Position numbers and translations under genes: made by a program. Shown here piece by piece: positions 7,680 to 12,948 of a DNA stretch of 20,989 bases. Source of the stretch: a virus; the IMG/VR virus record IMGVR_UViG_3300027899_001089, positions 1 to 20,989 of that record. The stretch is one strand, 5' to 3'. Each line of letters opens with the position of its first letter. The first letter of the stretch is position 1. Under the pieces are notes generated by a model, which was not told the origin of the DNA, did no database searches, and was given only the letters and a program-made list of their open reading frames with translations.

Positions 7680-7898
7680 TTATAGGATCCTATCCTCAAC
7701 TTCATAAATCAGCTGATCTAGGTCCTGGCTAAAATCTCGATCGAGTCTACGTTTGGCCCAAATAGCATTGACTAATTCTTTGACGCTATCTTCTGCGGTG
7801 ATCCTAACCCCACGTGATTTCAATTCTTTGATTAGATCATCAGTATCAAAATCATACAGATCAACATGTACTTCTACTTCTTTATAAATCATGGGCAT
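7680..7898 (-). CDS. Small conserved phage protein, unknown function
   Basis: The start at 7898 (MPMIYKEVEV) is favoured because GGAG lies 8 nt upstream and the ATG overlaps the stop of the preceding gene as TAATG; the product is 72 residues. It begins with a strand (MIYKEVEVHVDLYDF) and then DTDDLIKELKSRGVRI, a small helix-strand unit of a type frequent in phage accessory proteins, with an acidic C-terminus. No enzymatic motif is seen. After its TAA the frame continues through a second TAA and then encodes an ordered-looking peptide, noted separately. Confidence 0.75.
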   Translation of the reverse strand: MPMIYKEVEVHVDLYDFDTDDLIKELKSRGVRITAEDSVKELVNAIWAKRRLDRDFSQDLDQLIYEVEDRIL

Positions 7899-8065
7899 TA
7901 TACAAGCTCCTCTGCAATGCCCAGTGCTTCTGCTGCAATGAGCAATACCCCAGCTGTCCACACATGCCCGATCATAAGAGCTACACCGGCAATAATTCTA
8001 ATACCACTTTTAGCAAGACTGATATACAGGTGTCCTCGACTAGTATCTTTGGGTTGAATATTCAT
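7898..8065 (-). CDS. 55-residue membrane protein
   Basis: A short gene encodes M-N-I-Q-P-K-D-T-S-R-G-H-L-Y-I-S-L followed by a hydrophobic stretch around residues 23-47 (IRIIAGVALMIGHVWTAGV, then LLIAAEALGI) and the ending EELV. It is likely a one- or two-pass inner-membrane peptide. AGGA lies 7 nt before the ATG, a promoter (TTTACT-17-TATAAT) is located about 50 nt upstream, and the TAA overlaps the next ATG (TAATG). Similar short proteins with a polar KDRNTGHL-like start are, to my recollection, common in T4-like marine phages. The function is unknown; effects on the host membrane or lysis timing are only guesses. Confidence 0.75.
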   Translation of the reverse strand: MNIQPKDTSRGHLYISLAKSGIRIIAGVALMIGHVWTAGVLLIAAEALGIAEELV

Positions 8066-8116
8066 TTTGTTTCCTAGTAACTATATGTTAAGATTATTGC
8101 TATTCGATCCACTTAC

Positions 8117-8145
8117 ATTATATGTTCAATATTAATTTTAGTAAA
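8117..8145 (-). promoter_or_regulatory. Sigma-70-type promoter, TTTACT-17-TATAAT
   Basis: The minus strand has TTTACT (8145-8140), a 17-nt spacer and TATAAT (8122-8117) in the 99-nt gap upstream of the 55-residue membrane protein gene. The -10 is perfect and the -35 matches 4 of 6. Confidence 0.6.
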
Positions 8146-8164
8146 GATATTTTGATAAAATATT

Positions 8165-8524
8165 CTACGGCCATTTGATTGCTGCTATTGTAGCATATTT
8201 TGCATATTTTCGTCTGATCTTTATAGTTAGCCGATTTTCCGTGGCATCGCGATCTGCCATGCCCCAGTTCCAATCTCGCCCCTGCTTGCCCACATGCTTT
8301 TCTAACCACGGCCTGTAATGCTCGTTAGGATCTGCTGACAACCACTGCTCGTCTGTTTTATATTGATCAATGAATTCTTTAATTATTGGACCATTGGGCC
8401 ACGCTACATTGATAACAACTCCGGGCACAAATCGCCACCAAAGTTTGTCATACAGATTAAGACCACACGGCATCCAGTTTTGATCTCCAAAAAAGGTAAG
8501 GCCAGTAATTTCACTCTTACTCAT
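8165..8524 (-). CDS. Last gene of the paralog array, ends in I-K-W-P
   Basis: This 119-residue product starts at the ATG in the ATGA overlap at 8524; a GTG two codons upstream is less likely. The preceding gene's tail codons supply GAGGTGG as SD. Residues near the end follow the array pattern: a helix (YRPWLEKHVG), a Trp-containing stretch (GRDWNWGMADRD), a strand (RLTIKIRR) and ATIAAIKWP. The final Leu-Arg-Trp is replaced by Ile-Lys-Trp-Pro with codons ATA AAA TGG CCG, so no SD is encoded. That fits, since no gene follows within 99 nt. It is the longest array member. The function is unknown. Confidence 0.75.
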   Translation of the reverse strand: MSKSEITGLTFFGDQNWMPCGLNLYDKLWWRFVPGVVINVAWPNGPIIKEFIDQYKTDEQWLSADPNEHYRPWLEKHVGKQGRDWNWGMADRDATENRLTIKIRRKYAKYATIAAIKWP

Positions 8525-8787
8525 AACCACCTCAATAAAAACGCAGTAGCATCACGGCCTTCTTTAAATGCAAACTTTCCATCCCAGTAAAAATGCTCAC
8601 CTGCATTTGCATCTACCCATTGTTGCATTACTTTTTTAGACCCATATAGAAATGCATGCTGATAGGGAACATCAACTATGGTCCAGCCTAACGTTTCGTA
8701 TAGTATTTCATTATCAATGCTATCTGCCAAGTCATTGGTGAGTTTGTCTAATAACACCTGAACATCAAATTTTTTGGATATTGTCAT
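8521..8787 (-). CDS. Array paralog, C-terminus L-L-R-W-L
   Basis: The start is the ATG at 8787 (MTISKKFDVQVLLDKL), giving 88 residues. The preceding tail codons GAGGTGGGC form the SD, with an ATGA overlap. The C-terminal half shows the family order: a helix (KVMQQWVDANAGEHF), a Trp (YW), a strand (GKFAFKEG) and DATAFLLRWL. The last codons, TTG AGG TGG TTA TGA, provide the SD and ATGA start of the next gene; the final Leu replaces the usual Ser or Ala but keeps the A needed for ATGA. The function is unknown. Confidence 0.8.
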   Translation of the reverse strand: MTISKKFDVQVLLDKLTNDLADSIDNEILYETLGWTIVDVPYQHAFLYGSKKVMQQWVDANAGEHFYWDGKFAFKEGRDATAFLLRWL

Positions 8788-9035
8788 GCCCACCTCAATC
8801 CAACCCAAGTTGCCATCTTTGGATCCTTGAATGTGATGGTAGAAACAAACTGTTCACCATCCGGCTGACTGGCATTGTATGCACTATAATAGAACCAAGC
8901 ATCAGTATCCTTAAAGTCAGTGTGAAGAAGAAGAAAACGACCCGATACTGACCTATATACATTACCTGGCCCGATATTTTCTAGTAACCACTCAAAACAC
9001 TGGTTTGGAATACCTTGACGAAACTCTACTCTCAT
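8784..9035 (-). CDS. Array paralog, C-terminus G-L-R-W-A
   Basis: The ATG at 9035 (MRVEFRQGIPNQ) is chosen over the GTG at 9041 because it forms the ATGA junction with SD GAGGTGG. The 83-residue product has CFEWLLENIGPGNVY, the W...EN.G helix seen in several members, then a beta-rich middle and a final strand (FVSTITFKDPK) followed by MATWVGLRWA. The tail codons TTG AGG TGG GCA TGA act as the next gene's ribosome-binding site. The function is unknown. Confidence 0.8.
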   Translation of the reverse strand: MRVEFRQGIPNQCFEWLLENIGPGNVYRSVSGRFLLLHTDFKDTDAWFYYSAYNASQPDGEQFVSTITFKDPKMATWVGLRWA

Positions 9036-9223
9036 GACCACCTCAATATGAACATTAGTTTGTCTTGCTCTTTGGTAAAAAGGAAACGTTCATCCATATA
9101 TTCCCAATCTTTTGTACACTTGCCTATAGACGAAGAACACCAATCACTCAATTCTCTCCAATCTCCGTTATACCAGTTGTCTGTTCTAGGATACTTTATA
9201 TAATAAGGGAAAATAAGTTTCAT
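9032..9223 (-). CDS. Array paralog, C-terminus I-L-R-W-S
   Basis: This 63-residue protein starts at the ATG at 9223 (MKLIFPYYIKYPR) in the ATGA overlap. It is the most compact complete example of the family: a Trp-Cys helix (ELSDWCSSSIGK), a Trp (KDWEY), a strand (ERFLFTKEQ) and DKLMFILRWS. The tail codons TTG AGG TGG TCA TGA hold the SD and start of the next gene. No catalytic motif is evident. A small binding protein is the most one can say. Confidence 0.8.
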   Translation of the reverse strand: MKLIFPYYIKYPRTDNWYNGDWRELSDWCSSSIGKCTKDWEYMDERFLFTKEQDKLMFILRWS

Positions 9224-9507
9224 GACCACCTCAATAAAAACATAGTACGATCAGATTCGTTGCGGAACCAAAACACAGAATCGTTCATATACCAACGACC
9301 ACAATTTGTTTCCCATATGTTTGAGACAGGTCCGTAAGTTTTGATTGCCCACTTTTCCAGCACCATCCAATCAGCGAACACCGGCTTTACTTGATAGTAC
9401 CGAGCACCGTGTACTCTACCTTCATCTAATATAAGTGACATCTTAGGAATGCACGGAGCGAATATCATTGCCGGATACATACTGTTTATATCGTTGTCAA
9501 TGTTCAT
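9220..9507 (-). CDS. Array paralog, C-terminus L-L-R-W-S
   Basis: This 95-residue protein begins at the ATG at 9507 (MNIDNDINSMYPAM). Its second half contains a helix (DWMVLEKWAIKTYG), then NIWETNCGRWYMND, a strand (SVFWFRNES) and DRTMFLLRWS. It is translationally coupled on both sides by ATGA overlaps with a GAGGTGG SD inside the preceding tail. The first half has no visible likeness to neighbouring members, so N-termini vary while the tail stays fixed. Confidence 0.8.
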   Translation of the reverse strand: MNIDNDINSMYPAMIFAPCIPKMSLILDEGRVHGARYYQVKPVFADWMVLEKWAIKTYGPVSNIWETNCGRWYMNDSVFWFRNESDRTMFLLRWS

Positions 9508-9704
9508 GCCCACCTCAATATAAACATCAACGCATCTTTTTCATCGCGGAAATAGAAATCAGTCTTATTGTAACCATATACTGCATTCCATTTATCCTTA
9601 AATGCTCCTAGATTTTTTCCTAACCAAATTTCAATGTTTTCTATTTTGTCAGCATTGTTGATAGCAACTGATTTTGGCCACAGTGTTTTCTTTAGTACTC
9701 TCAT
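9504..9704 (-). CDS. First paralog of the downstream array block, C-terminus I-L-R-W-A
   Basis: The 66-residue product starts at the ATG at 9704 (MRVLKKTLWPKSV); GTG at 9710 is rejected by analogy with the other junctions. Family features are IENIEIWLGKNLG, KWNAVYG, a strand (TDFYFRDEK) and DALMFILRWA. It is the first gene after the promoter at 9761-9789. Its SD is the same GAGGTGG, though no full gene precedes it; the leader upstream can be read as a leftover F-I-L-R-W-A-stop tail. The function is unknown. Confidence 0.8.
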   Translation of the reverse strand: MRVLKKTLWPKSVAINNADKIENIEIWLGKNLGAFKDKWNAVYGYNKTDFYFRDEKDALMFILRWA

Positions 9705-9722
9705 GCCCACCTCAATATAAAA
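9705..9722 (-). repeat. Leader copy of the array SD repeat, ghost of a C-terminal tail
   Basis: The minus-strand bases just before the ATG at 9704 include ATATTGAGGTGGGC, the sequence found at the coding junctions at 9507, 9223, 9035 and 8787. Read in the appropriate frame they encode F-I-L-R-W-A-stop. The array unit therefore appears to have been copied together with the tail of an earlier gene. Confidence 0.7.
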
Positions 9723-9730
9723 TATAAATA
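9723..9730 (+). promoter_or_regulatory. T4-type late promoter octamer TATAAATA
   Basis: There is an exact TATAAATA on the plus strand, 108 nt upstream of the first holin-like gene. In T4-like phages this octamer is the -10 of late promoters read by the phage late sigma factor. Late expression suits membrane proteins that act at lysis. The single octamer lies in AT-rich DNA, so chance is not excluded. Confidence 0.55.
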
Positions 9731-9760
9731 GTTTCTTTCATACCTAAATAGTAACACTTA

Positions 9761-9789
9761 ATTATAACAAAAATTTGCATCTTTGTCTA
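9761..9789 (-). promoter_or_regulatory. Sigma-70-type promoter of the paralog array, TAGACA-17-TATAAT
   Basis: The minus strand has TAGACA (9789-9784), a 17-nt spacer and TATAAT (9766-9761). It lies in the gap between the divergent array and holin-like genes and would start a transcript about 50 nt before the ATG at 9704. Five of six -35 bases and all -10 bases match consensus. Confidence 0.7.
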
Positions 9790-9837
9790 TGGTTCTCTGC
9801 GTTGTTTAACAGTAGTTCTTAATTGGTAAATAATAGT

Positions 9838-10113
9838 ATGGACTTCCTAACTTTAGTAGCAGAACTTGGATTCCCTATTGCAGCAGCCATTGCATCAGGG
9901 TATTTCGTGTTCCTTACATTAAAATTTATATTAGCCAGCGTGACTAGTTCCGTAACCAGCATGGGTACAATTGCCAAAGGGCTTGACTCTCGCGTAGATA
10001 CTATGACACACCAATTGCAAAGGATTGACGTAAAAGTTAGCCATGTGTTAGGAATACAACCAGACTACGAAAGAATTGCCAGAGCCGAACAATCAGACCA
10101 GAGGAAAGACTAA
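9838..10113 (+). CDS. Holin-like small membrane protein, copy 1
   Basis: This 91-residue protein starts at the ATG at 9838 (MDFLTLVAELGFPIAAA); a TTG five codons upstream is less likely because the chosen start aligns with the sister gene. An N-terminal membrane segment at residues 10-33 (GFPIAAAIASGYFVFLTLKFI) is followed by a hydrophilic, probably helical part (DSRVDTMTHQLQRIDVKVSHV) and a basic end. One membrane segment plus a charged coiled-coil tail is the layout of BhlA/UviB-type holin-like proteins. It is expressed on the opposite strand from its neighbours, behind a late octamer. Its TAA overlaps the start of copy 2 (TAATG). The holin role is inferred, not shown. Confidence 0.65.
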   Translation: MDFLTLVAELGFPIAAAIASGYFVFLTLKFILASVTSSVTSMGTIAKGLDSRVDTMTHQLQRIDVKVSHVLGIQPDYERIARAEQSDQRKD

Positions 10114-10394
10114 TGAACAACATAGTTGAGTTAGTTGATAAATTTGGATTTCCGATTATAGCAGCATTCGGCTGCGGGTTCATGATATATTACGTGTGGA
10201 CTTGGGTAACTAAAGAAATTAAACCAGTGATCAGTCAAACTAATACTACATTGGTTGCACTTATTGATCGTATCAGACTGCTGGACAATGATTTAATCAG
10301 ATTAAATCAAAAAGTTGAAACTGTTATTGAATTACGCAACATTGCGATAGAGCGCGAGCGTATGCAAGCAGACGTTGATATAAACAAAGAATAA
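10113..10394 (+). CDS. Holin-like small membrane protein, copy 2
   Basis: This 93-residue protein starts with MNNIVELVDKFGFPIIAAFG, clearly related to copy 1 (V-D/E-x-x-GFPI-x-AA). A hydrophobic stretch (residues 12-34) precedes a helical charged region with heptad-like spacing (VISQTNTTLVALIDRIRLL, then LIRLNQKVETVIEL). GAGGAAAG lies 5-6 nt before the ATG, and translation is probably coupled to copy 1. Two related proteins may act as a hetero-oligomer, as in holin/antiholin pairs, or simply reflect duplication. The downstream sequence contains two short hairpins. Confidence 0.65.
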   Translation: MNNIVELVDKFGFPIIAAFGCGFMIYYVWTWVTKEIKPVISQTNTTLVALIDRIRLLDNDLIRLNQKVETVIELRNIAIERERMQADVDINKE

Positions 10395-10412
10395 AAAAGG
10401 CCTTTCTGCCTT
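10393..10412 (-). terminator. Probable intrinsic terminator of the upper array block
   Basis: On the minus strand a 5-bp stem (AAGGC/GCCTT) with a 6-nt loop is followed by six U residues. It lies about 70 nt after the last gene of the 11188-10483 block. The stem is short, so strength is uncertain. Confidence 0.5.
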
Positions 10413-10415
10413 AGT

Positions 10416-10434
10416 GCTGGTTACATGTTCCAGC
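10416..10434. terminator. Short hairpin in the convergent gap
   Basis: GCTGG and CCAGC pair around a 9-nt loop, followed on the plus strand by a pyrimidine-rich stretch. It may help end transcription of the holin-like pair; evidence is weak. Confidence 0.3.
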
Positions 10435-10482
10435 CTCCTCCTTATTTTGTAGTCGGTTTTCTTGCGTCAGCTGCTGAGAAAT

Positions 10483-10734
10483 TTATGACCACCTCAATAA
10501 AAACATAGTCCATTGTTTGTTGGTAAATTCATAGGTCACATGACTTCTTTTACAACGATACATTTTGGACATTCCAAAATATTCAGGTACTGATAAAAAT
10601 AGACCTTCGTACCCCTTGCACTCCCACATTACCATCATATCTGCTGGCATCTGTGTTCTAACAATTTCATCAACCATTTTCCATTGCCGAATTTGTGATA
10701 AGTCATTTATAAATCCACAACTCAGAACTTTCAT
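10483..10734 (-). CDS. Array paralog, C-terminus L-L-R-W-S, last of the upper block
   Basis: The 83-residue product begins at the ATG at 10734 (MKVLSCGFINDLSQ); an in-frame ATG at 10740 is possible. It has no obvious shared N-terminal sequence, a central Cys/Met-rich part (MPADMMVMWECKGYEGLFL) and the tail VTYEFTNKQWTMFLLRWS. The last codons TTG AGG TGG TCA still spell the SD, but the stop is TAA rather than the ATGA overlap and no gene follows on this strand. The SD is thus orphaned next to the holin-like insertion. The function is unknown. Confidence 0.75.
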   Translation of the reverse strand: MKVLSCGFINDLSQIRQWKMVDEIVRTQMPADMMVMWECKGYEGLFLSVPEYFGMSKMYRCKRSHVTYEFTNKQWTMFLLRWS

Positions 10735-10961
10735 GTCCATCTCAATGTAAACCAGGCTAACTGCTCGGGGGTATCAAATGTCACAGTCATGCCACTCACC
10801 ACGCCTCCGTTTTCTATACACCAGATCACCAATTCATCAATGTGTTGCGCCCAATATCCAATGTCGGTTAAGATGACCACTATATTGGGTTCAACTAGCA
10901 AATGGTAAGCAGCAACGACAAATTTACTGTTCCGCCATTCCTGAAATACATCCTGGCTCAT
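10731..10961 (-). CDS. Array paralog, C-terminus T-L-R-W-T
   Basis: The 76-residue product starts at the ATG at 10961 (MSQDVFQEWRNSKF), in the ATGA overlap; another ATG two codons upstream (10967) is possible. The second half shows family features: HIDELVIWCIENGGVV, a strand (SGMTVTFDTPE) and QLAWFTLRWT. The tail codons are TTG AGA TGG ACA TGA, so the SD is changed to GAGATGG, still usable but weaker. The function is unknown. Confidence 0.75.
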   Translation of the reverse strand: MSQDVFQEWRNSKFVVAAYHLLVEPNIVVILTDIGYWAQHIDELVIWCIENGGVVSGMTVTFDTPEQLAWFTLRWT

Positions 10962-11188
10962 GTCCATTTTAGCTTAAACCATGCAGCATCTTGTGCGTGT
11001 TTAAAATAAAAAAATGTAGTGCCAAACATGGTGCTAAGTCCCCAGTTTCCCAGCCCTTCCCAATGCAGTGGCTCACTGTAGAACCAGAGTATGTGGTGAT
11101 CTCCGAATAAACTTTTGCACCAGGATATCATCTCCTTTTGCAGGTGGTACTGATTTTTATAAATCTCAACAGTGTACGTCACAGTCAT
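10958..11188 (-). CDS. Array paralog, C-terminus K-L-K-W-T, first of the upper block
   Basis: The 76-residue product is taken from the ATG at 11188 (MTVTYTVEIYKNQY). A longer frame from a TTG at 11230 would run through a 13-bp hairpin and is not favoured. Family features are EMISWCKSLFGDHH, a Trp-rich centre (LHWEGLGNWGLS), a strand (GTTFFYFKHAQ) and DAAWFKLKWT. The tail codons CTA AAA TGG ACA TGA encode Lys rather than Arg and give no SD, although the next gene still overlaps at ATGA. No SD is visible for this gene either; a strong stem-loop sits just upstream. Confidence 0.7.
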   Translation of the reverse strand: MTVTYTVEIYKNQYHLQKEMISWCKSLFGDHHILWFYSEPLHWEGLGNWGLSTMFGTTFFYFKHAQDAAWFKLKWT

Positions 11189-11200
11189 GATACAGTGTTC

Positions 11201-11230
11201 TTGATCCGAGTGCGCCTGCACTCGGATCAA
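11201..11230 (-). other. Perfect 13-bp inverted repeat with 4-nt loop
   Basis: TTGATCCGAGTGC and its complement flank a 4-nt loop, with no mismatches. It lies between the stop of the VWA-like gene (11239) and the ATG at 11188, 12 nt before the latter. No U-run follows on either strand, so it is not a classical intrinsic terminator. RNA processing, message stabilisation or control of the next start are possible. Confidence 0.8.
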
Positions 11231-11238
11231 AACTATTA

Positions 11239-12537
11239 TTAGGCACTAGCTAATTTTTTAGACACTTCGTAGTGTGCCCAGACTCCGAATTCTGGTTCGG
11301 CATTTTCGTTGCCCTTGATAATCCATACCGTGTCGCAGTAGTCCTTGACATCGTGGGGGCGCCAGCCGTAAAAGCAAAAATCTGTGAACATGATCAATTT
11401 CTTGGGCTCAATGTTCTCAGCAATTAGCCAATCCCAGACGCAGTGTGGATCAGTACCGCCACCGCCGCCGGGCTGATATGCTGCAATATCGGCAAGATTA
11501 TCACTGGTATATTCCTGGGGATTATAGACACTGGTGTCCCAGGTGATCACACGAATTTTATATTCATCGTAGGATTCCATCATGCCCTTGACCTCGCTCA
11601 AAAAGATTCCGATATCTTCTTCGGAAATTGATCCCGAAGTATCAATGGCCACGCAGACGTCAATCTGGCTTCCGGGAGTCATACCGGGCATGATAGCATC
11701 CATGTGCCAGCTACGGCGATTTGGGCGCATCCAGCTAAAGTCATTTTTAACAGTGGACTGGATCTGCTGATCCATGAGCTCTCGCCAGTTGACCACAGGT
11801 TTTGTAAGATCCTTGATCAGACGCTTGACTCCGGCCGGTAGGTTACTAGAGCCAGTTGCCTGGGCAGCCTGCAACAGTGCCTGGCGAATCTCGTCCTTGA
11901 TCTCACGACGTTCTTCGTCGGACAACCTGGGACGACCACGTCCATTGCCTGTGCCGTCTTTTTCATCCTGGCTGCCAGCCTGGGAATCTGAACTTCCATC
12001 CAGATGTTCGTCCAGAACTTCTTGCAGCAGATTACTGATGTCAATTTTGTCAGCTTTTTCGTAGAGATCGTCGTAGACTTCTTCAGCGCTCCAGCCACGA
12101 TACTTGGTATCGTACAGGCATGGTGTAATTTTCTCACCGATCTTCTGATCAATTAGATCACTGTTTACACAAAAATCAGCAGCACAATTGAACAACTGGC
12201 GATCTCTGGTGCTGCCAGTGCGGCCAATATGATCGTAGACATTGTGCAATACTTCGTGCCCAAACAGAAATTCTACTTCCTTGGGCTTCAGTTTATTAAC
12301 AAATTCAGTATTGTAGAAAAAGTTACGGCCGTCGGTGGCAGCAGTGCCTAGCCAGTTATCTGCGTTGACCAATTTAAGTCGAGTTGCTAGATTACCAAAA
12401 AACGGTGCACGTAGTAAAAGCCCAATACGTGCCGTGATTAGTTTTTCGCGCACTAGATTATCCAGATGCGGATCAATGGTTTCGGTCAATTTGCCGGCCA
12501 GTTTGTGATTCTTTTTTTCCTTGGATGTAGTTGCCAT
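11239..12537 (-). CDS. VWA-like/putative metallopeptidase protein, partner of MoxR ATPase
   Basis: This 432-residue protein has two recognisable parts. The N-terminal putative metallopeptidase region contains the zinc-binding signature HEVLH (His94, Glu95, His98). The C-terminal von Willebrand A-like region has a MIDAS motif DTSGS (299-303), an RVITWDTSVY strand and GGGGGTDPHCVWDW. Between them lies a charged, low-complexity linker (about 175-215). The arrangement matches the DUF2201 family, usually encoded with a MoxR AAA ATPase, as here. The known theme of such pairs is metal insertion or remodelling of protein complexes; the phage role is unknown. AAGGA lies 9 nt before the ATG, and a strong promoter lies about 35 nt upstream. 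Confidence 0.88.
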   Translation of the reverse strand: MATTSKEKKNHKLAGKLTETIDPHLDNLVREKLITARIGLLLRAPFFGNLATRLKLVNADNWLGTAATDGRNFFYNTEFVNKLKPKEVEFLFGHEVLHNVYDHIGRTGSTRDRQLFNCAADFCVNSDLIDQKIGEKITPCLYDTKYRGWSAEEVYDDLYEKADKIDISNLLQEVLDEHLDGSSDSQAGSQDEKDGTGNGRGRPRLSDEERREIKDEIRQALLQAAQATGSSNLPAGVKRLIKDLTKPVVNWRELMDQQIQSTVKNDFSWMRPNRRSWHMDAIMPGMTPGSQIDVCVAIDTSGSISEEDIGIFLSEVKGMMESYDEYKIRVITWDTSVYNPQEYTSDNLADIAAYQPGGGGGTDPHCVWDWLIAENIEPKKLIMFTDFCFYGWRPHDVKDYCDTVWIIKGNENAEPEFGVWAHYEVSKKLASA

Positions 12538-12572
12538 CTAGCTGTTCCTTAAGTTAGTTAACGTATGCATGT

Positions 12573-12601
12573 ATTATATCTGAATCTAGATTTAACGTCA
12601 A
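12573..12601 (-). promoter_or_regulatory. Sigma-70-type promoter, TTGACG-17-TATAAT
   Basis: The minus strand has TTGACG (12601-12596), a 17-nt spacer and TATAAT (12578-12573). It drives the VWA-like gene. The leader closely resembles that of the promoter at 15177-15205, sharing GTTAAC-like and AAGGAACAG blocks. Confidence 0.75.
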
Positions 12602-12612
12602 CGTCCAAATAT

Positions 12613-12927
12613 TTAACCGTATTTTAATTTGAAAAATGCAGCCTGTTCGCCGCCAGATAGATAGATAAAACCCACGGGTCTGAATCGGTACTTCCTGGGT
12701 GTTGGATCTACCAAACGCCAGGACCAGATGTCATTGTAGAGTTGCCCTAGTTCCACCGTGATCAGATCTATTTCACAACTGGCACCCCAGGTTTCCCAGC
12801 AGAACTTTCTAATTTTTAAAAATTCTTCAAATCCATATAGGGGCACACGATACTGAAATAAAGTGTGGCCCGTATGACGGGCATCAAGTTTTTCAAGAAC
12901 AATGGACATATTTAGAATAATGGACAT
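12613..12927 (-). CDS. F-x-L-K-Y-tail paralog between the MoxR and VWA genes
   Basis: This 104-residue protein belongs to the same short family as the 8.2-11.2 kb array. A Trp-Cys helix (FLKIRKFCWETWGA), a Trp pair (DIWSWRLVD), a strand (GFIYLSGGE) and QAAFFKLKYG correspond to the shared layout. The tail codons TTA AAA TAC GGT carry no SD, and no gene overlaps downstream. The first residues are a tandem duplication (MSIILN-MSIVLE) caused by an 18-bp repeat, so the start may be at 12927 or 12909; no SD is visible for either. The function is unknown. Confidence 0.7.
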   Translation of the reverse strand: MSIILNMSIVLEKLDARHTGHTLFQYRVPLYGFEEFLKIRKFCWETWGASCEIDLITVELGQLYNDIWSWRLVDPTPRKYRFRPVGFIYLSGGEQAAFFKLKYG

Positions 12928-12936
12928 ATTTCTAAT
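12901..12936 (-). repeat. Tandem 18-bp repeat duplicating a start codon
   Basis: Two adjacent 18-bp units (12901-12918 and 12919-12936) differ at 2 positions. Each carries an ATGTCCATT on the minus strand, so the gene has two in-frame starts 18 nt apart. Confidence 0.85.
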
Positions 12937-12948
12937 AATAGGAAATAG

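Noticed and set aside
8521-9717. Regularly spaced ACCACCTCAAT repeats suggesting a CRISPR-like array
   Set aside because: Copies are 11-15 bp, spaced about 190-290 bp, and lie at gene junctions where they encode the tail and the SD; the spacers are coding.
9823-9837. TTG start for the first holin-like gene
   Set aside because: The ATG at 9838 aligns with the start of the related second gene, and the TTG has no SD.
10424-10504. Plus-strand frame of 26 codons after the holin-like pair (MFQPPPYFVV...)
   Set aside because: No SD; it lies across a hairpin and the minus-strand array tail. It is likely chance.
11188-11230. N-terminal extension of the 11188 gene from a TTG
   Set aside because: The extension would consist of a perfect inverted repeat, better explained as a stem-loop.
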